This document shows positions 26,692 to 35,418 of a stretch of DNA of 64,000 nt, piece after piece. The stretch covers positions 758,572 through 822,571 of the forward strand of contig JALEGD010000001.1 in the NCBI GenBank assembly GCA_022763425.1, read 5' to 3'. A program made the position numbers and the translations under genes. The notes beneath the pieces were generated by a model. It was not told where the DNA came from. It ran no database searches and saw nothing but the letters and a program-made list of their open reading frames with translations. Each line of letters begins with the position of its first letter. Within the stretch, counting starts at the first letter, position 1. The stretch comes from Pelagibacteraceae bacterium. Its GTDB lineage: Bacteria; Pseudomonadota; Alphaproteobacteria; Pelagibacterales; Pelagibacteraceae.

Positions 26692-27469
26692 TTTTCACCT
26701 TATAAAATATTTTATCAAATAATTTTTCTTGTTTTATTAATAAATCACCCTCTCTTACAAGTTCTAAACCTGCAACAAAAGATCCAGCAAATCCTGTTTT
26801 TCTTAGATTTTTTTTTGCTTTAAATACTTGTGGAACAATATCTTTTAATTCACACCAATCTTTTAATTTAGAGAACATTGATGTAATTTTCTTAATTGCC
26901 TCCTCCATAGTATATGTTTTTAACTTTGTAATATTTATGGATGAAAAGTTTTTTCTCCTTTTAAAATCAGCATAAGATTTAATTAATTCATATAAAGATA
27001 CAGAATATTTTGGTGTACTCTTTGCTCTAATACCTTCCTTTATTCCTCTAAAAAAAATATCAACCCCCATTTGTTTTTTTGTCATGAGCTGGTCTGAAAG
27101 TAATCTTATCATTTCTAATTTTCTTAATTGAAGTTTAAGTTTTTCTGCCATTTTAGAGGCTGAAAATTCCTCATCATCATCCTCTGGCAATAACAACCTA
27201 GATTTTAAATAAGCTAACCATGAAGCCATTACCAAAAAGTCAGCTGCTATTTCTAAATTTTTTTTAATTTTATCAACGTATGAAATATATTGATCTACCA
27301 ATTGAACAATTGAAATTTGCATTAAGTCTACTTTTTGAGTTTTAGCTAAATCAAGTAATAATTCTAACGGACCCTCATAATTATCTATACTCAACTCTAA
27401 ACTATTTTTTACATACGAAGTTTTAGGATCATTACCCTCTAAAGTGTTTATATTTTTTGACTCATCCAT
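26678..27469 (-). CDS. scpA: Segregation and condensation protein A
   Basis: ScpA is the kleisin subunit bridging SMC heads. The 263-residue protein has the N-terminal kleisin motif YEGPLELLLDLAKTQKVDLM, the FLVMASWLAYLKSRLLLP helix, and a C-terminal winged helix. It overlaps scpB at its 3' end and nagZ by 22 bp at its 5' end, indicating one transcript. Confidence 0.95.
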   Translation of the reverse strand: MDESKNINTLEGNDPKTSYVKNSLELSIDNYEGPLELLLDLAKTQKVDLMQISIVQLVDQYISYVDKIKKNLEIAADFLVMASWLAYLKSRLLLPEDDDEEFSASKMAEKLKLQLRKLEMIRLLSDQLMTKKQMGVDIFFRGIKEGIRAKSTPKYSVSLYELIKSYADFKRRKNFSSINITKLKTYTMEEAIKKITSMFSKLKDWCELKDIVPQVFKAKKNLRKTGFAGSFVAGLELVREGDLLIKQEKLFDKIFYKVKNEKK

Positions 27470-28368
27470 TTTTTAAGAATACCTATTATTTTTTTCATTT
27501 CATTAATATTACCATTACAATGCAAAATAATATCACAACCTGCAAGCAAAGGTTGAGTAACTTTGCTTTTAAGATTTTCTTTTAAAGCTTTCATGCAAAT
27601 ATCATCTGTCATTATTAAGCCCTTAAAATTAATTTTTTTTCTGATTAAAGTTAAAATTTTCGATGAGTAAGTTGCTATTTTAAAATCTAAAAAAATATAT
27701 TTTATGTGTGCTATCATTAGAAATTTTGAACTTAGGTTCTTGAAGCATAAAAAATCTTTTTTAAATAAATTTTCTTTATTTTCTTCTACAATCGGAAGTT
27801 TAATATGGCTATCAACAACTGCTAAACCATGGCCAGGCGCATGCTTTGCAATGCAATTAATTCCCTTATCTTGGTACTTCTCAATAAAATATTCACATAA
27901 TTTGTTAACAATTTTAGGGTTGTTAGAAAAAGACCTATCTCCAATGACTTTATGTGTTTTTTTATATTTTAAATCGGCAACAGGATAGGCAACTGTATCA
28001 ATGCCAAGAAACTTAAAAATACCAACATTAAAATCTATAAAATTAGAAGTTTCTTTATAAAAATTTTTTCTATCAGTTAAATAAAGTTTACCAAAATACT
28101 CTGCAGAATATTTTTTTTGAGAAAATATTTTATTAAAACGGTTTACTCGTCCACCTTCATGATCAATCATTATCAGCGGATCATTTGGAGAAATAGACTT
28201 TATATGTTTAATAAGTTTTTTTAATTGCTCTAGGTTTAAAATATTTCTTTCAAAAATTATAAAACCATAAATTTTATTATTTTTTATTAATTTAATCTCA
28301 TCATTATTTAAAAATTGACCATGAAGTCCAAAAATAACAGGTATTATTTTGTTTTTAAAAGCTGCCAA
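27448..28368 (-). CDS. nagZ: Beta-N-acetylglucosaminidase NagZ (GH3)
   Basis: NagZ removes GlcNAc from recycled muropeptides in the cytoplasm. The 306-residue enzyme has MIDHEGGRVNRF, the histidine loop KHAPGHGLAVVDSH that supplies the general acid in NagZ, and LIMTDDICMKAL with the catalytic Asp. The start is a TTG at 28368, supported by a GGAG 10 nt upstream on the minus strand. It overlaps the small membrane ORF upstream and scpA downstream. Confidence 0.93.
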   Translation of the reverse strand: MAAFKNKIIPVIFGLHGQFLNNDEIKLIKNNKIYGFIIFERNILNLEQLKKLIKHIKSISPNDPLIMIDHEGGRVNRFNKIFSQKKYSAEYFGKLYLTDRKNFYKETSNFIDFNVGIFKFLGIDTVAYPVADLKYKKTHKVIGDRSFSNNPKIVNKLCEYFIEKYQDKGINCIAKHAPGHGLAVVDSHIKLPIVEENKENLFKKDFLCFKNLSSKFLMIAHIKYIFLDFKIATYSSKILTLIRKKINFKGLIMTDDICMKALKENLKSKVTQPLLAGCDIILHCNGNINEMKKIIGILKKWMSQKI

Positions 28369-28601
28369 AATTTTTTCTCCTCTGTATTTTTTTTGAAATA
28401 TTTTGAATTATCTTGAAATTCTTTAAAATCTTTTTTGGTATTAATTACCTTAATTTTATTAATTTGATTATCTAAATAAATTGAAAAATTTTTTCTATTC
28501 TTATTTTTTATTTGTAAAAAATTTTCTGAAAAATAAAAATTAATTATAAAATAGAAGAACAAAATAAATATTATTAAATTTATTACTTTCAAATACTTCA
28601 T
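28344..28601 (-). CDS. Small single-span membrane protein in the SPOR-protein position
   Basis: The 85-residue protein has one membrane helix (about residues 6-26) and a basic extracytoplasmic tail ending WQLLKTK; I see no known domain. In many Alphaproteobacteria the gene between argS and nagZ encodes a larger SPOR-domain protein. Position and N-terminal topology agree, but the SPOR domain is missing, so it may be a reduced remnant that kept the anchor. It overlaps nagZ by 25 bp and argS by one base. Confidence 0.6.
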   Translation of the reverse strand: MKYLKVINLIIFILFFYFIINFYFSENFLQIKNKNRKNFSIYLDNQINKIKVINTKKDFKEFQDNSKYFKKNTEEKKFWQLLKTK

Positions 28602-30304
28602 TACATTTTTTTTAAAACTTTAACGTCTAAAATATTTAAACCTATAGTTAAAACTAAATATAATTTTTGCAGTAAATACAGTCTAGAGTTAATTAGCTCT
28701 TTATCAGAATGTCCAATTATTTTTAAATCATTATTTTCTTTTCCGGCATTCCAATAAGCATGAAACTCAGAAGAAAGTTCGTACAAATAATAAGGAATGT
28801 AATGAACTTCTAAATTTTGATAACACAAATTTACTATTTTAGGCCATTCTACAATTTTTTTTATAAGATTGAATTCAGTTTCGTATTTTAAATTTTCTAA
28901 TTTTGCATCAGTGATAGGTTTTTCAATATTAAAATTTGATTTATCAAATAAAGAATTGATCCTTGCACATGCATATTGTACATAAAATATTGGGTTATCT
29001 TTAGATGTATCAGTTACCAAATCAAAATCAAAATCCAATTGAGAATTTGAACTTCTATAAACCATCATAAATCTTGCTGAGTCTTTACCTACAGCATCAA
29101 TTAAATCTTTTGCTAAAATAAAATCACCTGCTCTTTTTGACATTCTAAACGGCTTACCTGATTTATAAAGTTTAACAATTTGGCTAAGCTTAATCGAAAA
29201 TGTTTTATTATTATTTAATGCATTTACCGCTGAAGATAGTCTTTTCACATAACCTGCATGATCAGCGCCAAGTATATTTATGTAATGATCAAAGTTACGT
29301 TTGAGCTTGTCATAATGATAGGCTACGTCATTGGCAAAATATGTCCAAGTATTATCTGATTTTTGTAATGCTCTATCAACGTCATCTCCATACTTTGAAG
29401 ATTTAAATAATAATTGCTCTCGTGGTTCCCAATCTTCAGCATCACCTTTTGGCTTAGGCAATACCCCAGTATATACGTCTCCTTTGTTTTTTAACTTTTC
29501 AATGGCTTCACTTAAGATGTCCCTATTAACAATATCACTCTCTGATACAAAATTATCATGAACGATACCCATTAAATCTAAATCTTTTTTAATTATATCT
29601 AATGCAGACTTGATCGCGTAAGGCGTTAATATTGATATAGTTTCATCAAAACTAGATATATTTTCATTTTTAATATTTTTTAAAACATCTTTAGCAATAT
29701 CAATTATGTATTCGCCAGGGTACAAGCCCTGATCTTCTGGAAAAGTTTTTCCCTTTTGCAACTCTATTATTCTAAAATAAACAGATTTTACAAATAGATA
29801 GATTTGATTGCCATAATCATTAATATAATATTCTTTTACTACATTGTGACCGTAAAATTTTAAAAAATTACTTAATACATCACCAAATATTGCTCCCCTA
29901 CAATGCCCAACATGCAGAGGACCAGTAGGGTTTGCGGATACAAACTCAATATTAATTTTATTTGATTTAGTAGAGGCTGGTTTTCCATAATTTTTATCAA
30001 TTATTTTTATAAATTTTAAAAAAATTTCTTTTTTAAATTTAAAATTTATAAAACCAGGTTTTGCTACTTCTATCTTTTCAAAATCATTATTAGCAGCTTG
30101 TATTAATTCTTTAATTTCATTAGCTAATTGCATAGGTTGTTTTTTTAAAGAAGACGCTAAAATTAATGGAGCGTTAAAAGAAATATCACCAAATATCTTT
30201 TGCTTTGGCGTCTCTACAGTGATTTTTTTTATTATTAATTTATCAATTGGAATATCTTTTATAATTTTTAAAAATAAGTTTTTATAATAATCAAAAATAT
30301 TCAT
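28601..30304 (-). CDS. argS: Arginyl-tRNA synthetase
   Basis: ArgRS charges tRNA-Arg, including the one at 44.6 kb. The 567-residue class I enzyme has the Arg-specific N-terminal Add-1 domain, HIGH motif HVGH at 131-134 (SANPTGPLHVGHCRGA), GADHAGYVKRLSSA, and a KMSK-like loop MSKRAGDF, followed by the DALR anticodon-binding domain. It follows dgt by 2 bp on the same strand. Confidence 0.97.
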   Translation of the reverse strand: MNIFDYYKNLFLKIIKDIPIDKLIIKKITVETPKQKIFGDISFNAPLILASSLKKQPMQLANEIKELIQAANNDFEKIEVAKPGFINFKFKKEIFLKFIKIIDKNYGKPASTKSNKINIEFVSANPTGPLHVGHCRGAIFGDVLSNFLKFYGHNVVKEYYINDYGNQIYLFVKSVYFRIIELQKGKTFPEDQGLYPGEYIIDIAKDVLKNIKNENISSFDETISILTPYAIKSALDIIKKDLDLMGIVHDNFVSESDIVNRDILSEAIEKLKNKGDVYTGVLPKPKGDAEDWEPREQLLFKSSKYGDDVDRALQKSDNTWTYFANDVAYHYDKLKRNFDHYINILGADHAGYVKRLSSAVNALNNNKTFSIKLSQIVKLYKSGKPFRMSKRAGDFILAKDLIDAVGKDSARFMMVYRSSNSQLDFDFDLVTDTSKDNPIFYVQYACARINSLFDKSNFNIEKPITDAKLENLKYETEFNLIKKIVEWPKIVNLCYQNLEVHYIPYYLYELSSEFHAYWNAGKENNDLKIIGHSDKELINSRLYLLQKLYLVLTIGLNILDVKVLKKM

Positions 30305-30306
30305 AA

Positions 30307-31416
30307 TTAATTTATATTTTCATAAATGTTCAGAGCAAATTTATCGGTCATTCCAGAGATATAATCTGCTATATTTCTGTCTTTGCTAAACAACGAATTT
30401 GAATTTGGTAATTTATCATAGTTTTTTTTAAAATAATTAAATAAAAATTCAATAATCATTTCTGACTTGGAATTCCATTTTTTAACAGAATTATGATTAT
30501 ACATTTTTACTTTCAAAAAATTTCTTATTTCGTTTAAACCTTTTTGTACTCTATCTGAAAAATTAATAATTGCTTCCTTAGCATTATACACATCATCTAT
30601 TGTTTTTAATTTGTTTATTTGAATTTTATTCATTGAATTTTCTATTAAGTCCGTAGCAAGATTATTTAATAAATTTCTGACAATTTCGTTCTTTTGAATA
30701 TTTTTATTATTTTCAAAAAGTTCATTGATAAAATTTAAATCAAGTAAATTATCTATACTAAATAAATTTGCTCTCAAACCATCATCTATGTCATGACAAT
30801 TATATGCAATATCATCTGCTAAAGCGCTTATTTGTGCTTCTAAACTACCTAAAGATTTAAAATTTAAATTATAATTGAAAATTTCAGGCAGTTGATTACT
30901 AAAAAATTCTTGGTTTGTTATTGGACCATTATGTTTAAGCAATCCATCTAAACAATTAATAGATAAATTTAATCCTTTATGCTCTTTATAAGTATCCTCC
31001 AATAAAATGAGTATACGTAATGATTGGATATTATGATCAAAACAATCGCTATTCATGCAGTTTGATAATGCTAATTCTCCAGCATGCCCAAATGGCGTAT
31101 GACCAAGATCATGAGCTAAGCTTATCACTTCACAAAGATCCTCGTTTAAATTTAATGCTCGCGCGATAGATCTGGCTATTTGAGAAACTTCTAGAGAATG
31201 TGTAAGCCTAGTTCTAAAATGGTCACCTTCATAATAAACAAAAACTTGTGTTTTAAATTTCAGTCTTCTAAATGAATTAGAATGTATTACCCTGTCTCGA
31301 TCTCTTTGAAATTCGCCTCTGTATAAAGTTGGCGAACATGGATATTTTCTTCCTAGAAAATTATCATCTTTTGATGCAAATGATGCCAAATTAGAGTAAA
31401 TATATTTATTATTCAT
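30307..31416 (-). CDS. dgt: Deoxyguanosinetriphosphate triphosphohydrolase-like protein
   Basis: This HD-domain phosphohydrolase cleaves dNTPs to nucleoside and triphosphate, adjusting dNTP pools. The 369-residue protein contains the HD ligands in RLTHSLEVSQIARSIA and SLAHDLGHTPFGHAGE, and later ADDIAYNCHDIDDGLR. The N-terminal RDRDRVIHSNSFRRLKFKTQ matches the type common in Alphaproteobacteria upstream of argS. It diverges from erpA with only 13 bp between starts. Substrate range is unknown. Confidence 0.92.
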   Translation of the reverse strand: MNNKYIYSNLASFASKDDNFLGRKYPCSPTLYRGEFQRDRDRVIHSNSFRRLKFKTQVFVYYEGDHFRTRLTHSLEVSQIARSIARALNLNEDLCEVISLAHDLGHTPFGHAGELALSNCMNSDCFDHNIQSLRILILLEDTYKEHKGLNLSINCLDGLLKHNGPITNQEFFSNQLPEIFNYNLNFKSLGSLEAQISALADDIAYNCHDIDDGLRANLFSIDNLLDLNFINELFENNKNIQKNEIVRNLLNNLATDLIENSMNKIQINKLKTIDDVYNAKEAIINFSDRVQKGLNEIRNFLKVKMYNHNSVKKWNSKSEMIIEFLFNYFKKNYDKLPNSNSLFSKDRNIADYISGMTDKFALNIYENIN

Positions 31417-31417
31417 T

Positions 31418-31423
31418 TATAAA
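31418..31423 (+). promoter_or_regulatory. possible -10 box for leaderless erpA
   Basis: TATAAA lies in the 13-bp gap between the dgt and erpA starts. A transcript starting 6-7 nt after it would begin at the A of the erpA ATG. No good -35 is seen, so this is weak. Confidence 0.25.
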
Positions 31424-31429
31424 AATAAA

Positions 31430-31747
31430 ATGACGACTACATTTGAAATAACAGAAAATGCAAAAAAACAAATAGCAAAACTGCTTAAAAAAGAGCCAAA
31501 AGGATCTTTTTTTAGAGTATCAGTAGAAGGTGGCGGTTGCTCAGGGTTTAAATATAACTTTACCATAGATAACAAGACTAATGATAAAGATCTGCAAATT
31601 CAACAAGTTGTAATTGACGATACAAGTCATAATTTTTTAAAAAACTCGAAATTAGACTATGAACAAAATTTAATGAGTAAGTCATTCAGGGTCATAAACC
31701 CTGATGCCAAAGCATCTTGTGGATGTGGCATATCGTTTTCACTATGA
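31430..31747 (+). CDS. erpA: Iron-sulfur cluster insertion protein ErpA/IscA family
   Basis: A-type carriers deliver Fe-S clusters to enzymes such as LipA and IlvD, both encoded in this window. The 105-residue protein has the three ligand cysteines Cys37 (GGGCSGF), Cys97 and Cys99 (SCGCGISF). It is closer to ErpA than to SufA by the GGGCSGFKYNF region, but I cannot separate the subtypes firmly. Its TGA overlaps the xth ATG. Confidence 0.9.
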   Translation: MTTTFEITENAKKQIAKLLKKEPKGSFFRVSVEGGGCSGFKYNFTIDNKTNDKDLQIQQVVIDDTSHNFLKNSKLDYEQNLMSKSFRVINPDAKASCGCGISFSL

Positions 31748-32514
31748 TTATTTCAAGTTGGAATATTAATTCCGTAAGAATAAGAACAGAAAATATTGAA
31801 AAATATTTAGACAAAATTGATCCAGATATAATAATGTTTCAAGAAATTAAATGTGAAGATGACAAGTTTCCAAACGATTTTTTTGAAAAAAAAAATTATA
31901 ATTGTTATGTATTTGGACAAAAATCTTACAATGGAGTAGCAATAATTTCTAAAAAAAAACTCTTAAATATTGATAAAAGTTTTAAAGACCCCAATAAACA
32001 ATCTAGATTGATAGCTGCTGATATAAAAATAGCAGGAAAATTAGTCAAATTAATTTGTATTTATCTACCTAATGGCAATCCCGTAAATACAGACAAATAT
32101 CCTTATAAACTTAAGTGGTTAAATAATTTTATTAACTTTATAAAAAAAGAAATTCATAATTACGATGGAATCATTATCGGTGGTGATTTTAATATAATTC
32201 CAAATTCAAATGATGTAGGAAATCCAGAAGATTGGGAAAATGACGCTTTATATAGATTGGAGATTAGAAAAGAATTTCGGAAGATACTAAACCTTGGTTT
32301 CAAAGATAGTTTTAGATTATTTAATACCGAGGATAAACAGTATACTTTCTGGGATTATACTCAGGGTTCATGGCAAAGAAATAAAGGGTTGAGAATTGAT
32401 CACTTTTTAATAACTGATAGCATTTGTTCTAAAATTAAAAATGTTGAAATAGATAAGTTTACACGAGGCTTGAATAAACCTTCTGATCATTCACCTATTC
32501 GAGTTAATTTTTAA
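31744..32514 (+). CDS. xth: Exodeoxyribonuclease III
   Basis: ExoIII is an apurinic endonuclease and 3' exonuclease of base-excision repair. The 256-residue protein has SWNINSVRIR, FQEIKCEDDKFP (metal Glu), IGGDFNIIPNSNDV, and GLRIDHFLITD with PSDHSPI carrying the catalytic His. I chose ATG 31744, which overlaps the erpA stop (ATGA); the frame is open to 31717 within erpA. It ends 11 bp inside the convergent mannose-1-phosphate guanylyltransferase gene. Confidence 0.95.
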   Translation: MIISSWNINSVRIRTENIEKYLDKIDPDIIMFQEIKCEDDKFPNDFFEKKNYNCYVFGQKSYNGVAIISKKKLLNIDKSFKDPNKQSRLIAADIKIAGKLVKLICIYLPNGNPVNTDKYPYKLKWLNNFINFIKKEIHNYDGIIIGGDFNIIPNSNDVGNPEDWENDALYRLEIRKEFRKILNLGFKDSFRLFNTEDKQYTFWDYTQGSWQRNKGLRIDHFLITDSICSKIKNVEIDKFTRGLNKPSDHSPIRVNF

Positions 32515-33703
32515 TACGTCCATAAACATCTTCAATACGAATAATATCAGTTTCTTTTAATATTTTACCGATTTGAGCTTCGATAATTTTAACTGGTTTT
32601 TTAAGTTTGTTATGTATTCTATGAATAGAACCTTTGGGTATATGAACCAAGTCTTTTAATTTGGGTTTTAAAGTTTTTTTATTTAGAATAATTTCTGGAT
32701 GTCCTTCAGTGACATACCAATGCTCTTCTCGGTGTCTATGCTTTTGCAAACTTAAACATCCCTTACTATTGACTATTAACTCTTTAATTAAAAAGTTTTT
32801 TCCCTTAAATAAATTTCTATAGGTACCCCAGGGTCTTTTAAAGAGATTGGTTTTTGTAAAGTATTTTTTCTTATTAATATTGTAAAAATTTAATAAAGAT
32901 TTCCAACTTCCGAGATCAGACCAATTTATATTCAATCTAATTGATTTTATATTACTAATTTTTTCAAGAATTGCGTAATCAAAAGAAACAGGTTTGATTT
33001 TGTTATATGTATAACTCTCTAAGAATATACTATTTGATTTTTTATTTGAATTTTGAACGGATAGTAAACAATTTTTAAAAAGTTTATTTTGCTCATTCAT
33101 AAAATGATAAATAATATTTTCCTTAGTAGACATGAAAATACCAGCATTCCATAAACCACCTTTTTTAATTATATTTTTTGCATTCTTAATAGAAGGTTTT
33201 TCTATAAACTTACTTACATTTATTGAATTTTTTTTTCTAAAAAAATAGCCAAATTGATCCGATGGCTCTTTCGGTTTTATACCAAAAACAAAAATATCTT
33301 TATAAAAAAGTTTATTTAAATTTTTTTTAATTTCTTGATTAAATTTATTTTTTTCCTCGATTAACTGATCAGATGGTAAAAATAAAATAATTTGATTAGA
33401 GGCTATTTCGGGTAACAAGCAAGGAGAAAGAATTGCAGGTGCTGTATTTTTTTTGCTTGGTTCTAGAACAATTTTATAGTTAGTGATTTTGTTTTTTTTT
33501 AAATGTTTTTTGACCAAGTTTAAATATTTAACATTTGTACTTATGATTGGTGGTAAAAAAAGTTTTGAATTAATTCTATCTAATGTTTTTTGAAACATTG
33601 TCCAACCACCAAAATCTATAAATTGCTTTGGTAAATTATCTCTATTCTCTTTAAAAAGCCTTGTACCAGCACCACCACATATTATGACTGGCAAAACTTT
33701 CAT
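32504..33703 (-). CDS. manC: Mannose-1-phosphate guanylyltransferase (ManC/CpsB type)
   Basis: The enzyme makes GDP-mannose for surface polysaccharide; the C-terminal cupin usually isomerises mannose-6-P. The 399-residue protein has the nucleotidyltransferase start PVIICGGAGTRLF with LPKQF, FLPSDQLIEE, IEKPSIKNA, and FDYAILEKISN. A cupin follows with QKHRHREEHWYVTEG and HIPKGSIHRIHN. It is shorter than the usual 460-480 residues, mostly in the linker. It overlaps ilvD by one base and xth by 11 bp. Confidence 0.9.
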   Translation of the reverse strand: MKVLPVIICGGAGTRLFKENRDNLPKQFIDFGGWTMFQKTLDRINSKLFLPPIISTNVKYLNLVKKHLKKNKITNYKIVLEPSKKNTAPAILSPCLLPEIASNQIILFLPSDQLIEEKNKFNQEIKKNLNKLFYKDIFVFGIKPKEPSDQFGYFFRKKNSINVSKFIEKPSIKNAKNIIKKGGLWNAGIFMSTKENIIYHFMNEQNKLFKNCLLSVQNSNKKSNSIFLESYTYNKIKPVSFDYAILEKISNIKSIRLNINWSDLGSWKSLLNFYNINKKKYFTKTNLFKRPWGTYRNLFKGKNFLIKELIVNSKGCLSLQKHRHREEHWYVTEGHPEIILNKKTLKPKLKDLVHIPKGSIHRIHNKLKKPVKIIEAQIGKILKETDIIRIEDVYGRIKN

Positions 33704-35418
33704 TATATATCTGCGTAAGATTTTTTTTCCTGTGAACTACCTGGATGTGTAACAGCTCCATTTGTTGCATCACCAACACTTTGAGCATATTTCCATAAAG
33801 TTCCACTTCCAAAATTTAATTCTCTAGGTTTCCAATTTGATTTTCTGTTATTGATTTCATCATTACTCAAATTAACATTAATTGTACCTTTCTCTGCATC
33901 AATTTCAATTTCATCTCCATCTTTTAACAATCCAATCATTCCACCAACGTGTGCTTCAGGGGAAACGTGTCCAATACAAAAACCTCTTGTTGCGCCAGAA
34001 AATCTCCCGTCTGTAATTAGCGCAACCTTCTCGCCCATGCCTTGTCCATATATTGCAGCTGTTGTTGAAAGCATCTCTCTCATGCCTGGTCCACCTTTGG
34101 GTCCTTCATATCTAATTACAATTACGTCACCTTCGTTATATTTTTTTTCTTTAACCGCTTTAAAAGCATCTTCTTCACAATCAAAACATTTAGCCTTGCC
34201 TTTAAACAACAATGTTTTCATTCCTGCCACCTTAACAATAGCACCACCCTCTGCTAAATTTCCTTTTAAACCAACTACACCACCAGTTGGCGTTATTGGA
34301 TTTGAATGATGTCTAACAACATCTTGATCATCATTAAATTTTACATCTTTCAAATTTTCTTTCATTGTTTTTCCAGTTACTGTTAAACAATCACCATTTA
34401 AGTATCCTCCATCCAACAATGTTTTGAGAAGTAATGGCACACCACCTGCTTCAAATAAATCTTTAGCAACGTATTTTCCACCTGGTTTTAAGTCTGCAAG
34501 GTAAGGTGTTTTTTTGAAAATTTCGGCAACATCCATGATGTCAAATTTTAAACCACATTCATTTGCTATTGCAGGTAAATGGAGTGCTGCATTTGTTGAT
34601 CCACCAGTTGCTGCAACTACAACTGCAGCATTTTTTAAAGCTTCAATAGTAACAATATCTCTTGGCCTAATTTTTTTCTTTAATAATTCCATTACCTGTT
34701 TACCACTTTCAATTGCATATTTATCACGTTCCTCATATGGAGCTGGTGTTCCAGATGAATATGGCAATGCTAAGCCAATAGCTTCAGACACACATGCCAT
34801 TGTATTTGCGGTGAATTGTCCTCCACAAGCACCAGCTGATGGGCAAGCAACAAGCTCAAGTTCTTCAAGTTCTTTGTCTGACATCTTTCCTGCTTCATGC
34901 ATACCAACACCTTCAAAAACGTCTAAGACTGTAACGTCTTTACCTTTAAATTTTCCTGGCAATATTGACCCGCCATACATAAAAACACTTGGAACATTTA
35001 ATCTACACATAGCCATCATTAGACCTGGTAAAGATTTATCACAGCCAGCTAAACCAACTAATGCATCGTAACAATGACCTCGTACTGTTAACTCAGTAGA
35101 GTCAGCGATTATTTCTCTAGAAATTAGAGAGGATTTCATTCCTTCGTGACCCATAGCAATTCCATCTGTAACAGTGATTGTACAAAACTCTCTTGGCGTT
35201 CCATGATTATCGTGAACACCTTTTTTTACACTTTGCGCTTGCCTCATTAAGGCTATGTTGCAAGGAGCTGCCTCATTCCATGTTGATACAACACCAACAA
35301 ATGGTTTAGCCACGTCTTCTTGAGTTAGATCCATAGCATAATAAAAAGATCTATGAGGAGCTCTATCTGGTCCTACTGTTGTGTGTCTGCTTGGTAATTT
35401 AGATTTATCAAATTTCAT
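33703..35418 (-). CDS. ilvD: Dihydroxy-acid dehydratase
   Basis: IlvD dehydrates the dihydroxy acid precursors of valine and isoleucine and uses an Fe-S cluster. The 571-residue protein has ligand-bearing motifs [17 protein letters not shown] and [16 protein letters not shown], then [16 protein letters not shown] and [13 protein letters not shown]. It has higher GC and stronger codon bias than its neighbours, as expected for an abundant conserved enzyme. It overlaps valS by 4 bp, placing a branched-chain biosynthetic gene next to valyl-tRNA synthetase. Confidence 0.97.
   Translation of the reverse strand: MKFDKSKLPSRHTTVGPDRAPHRSFYYAMDLTQEDVAKPFVGVVSTWNEAAPCNIALMRQAQSVKKGVHDNHGTPREFCTITVTDGIAMGHEGMKSSLISREIIADSTELTVRGHCYDALVGLAGCDKSLPGLMMAMCRLNVPSVFMYGGSILPGKFKGKDVTVLDVFEGVGMHEAGKMSDKELEELELVACPSAGACGGQFTANTMACVSEAIGLALPYSSGTPAPYEERDKYAIESGKQVMELLKKKIRPRDIVTIEALKNAAVVVAATGGSTNAALHLPAIANECGLKFDIMDVAEIFKKTPYLADLKPGGKYVAKDLFEAGGVPLLLKTLLDGGYLNGDCLTVTGKTMKENLKDVKFNDDQDVVRHHSNPITPTGGVVGLKGNLAEGGAIVKVAGMKTLLFKGKAKCFDCEEDAFKAVKEKKYNEGDVIVIRYEGPKGGPGMREMLSTTAAIYGQGMGEKVALITDGRFSGATRGFCIGHVSPEAHVGGMIGLLKDGDEIEIDAEKGTINVNLSNDEINNRKSNWKPRELNFGSGTLWKYAQSVGDATNGAVTHPGSSQEKKSYADI

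Noticed and set aside
33851-34309. 152-residue plus-strand frame opposite ilvD
   Set aside because: Another antisense shadow of ilvD with no recognisable domain.
34514-35071. 185-residue plus-strand frame opposite ilvD
   Set aside because: It is the antisense shadow of a highly conserved, codon-biased gene. Its composition (Ser, Ala, Pro rich) differs from real proteins here and no family motif is seen.
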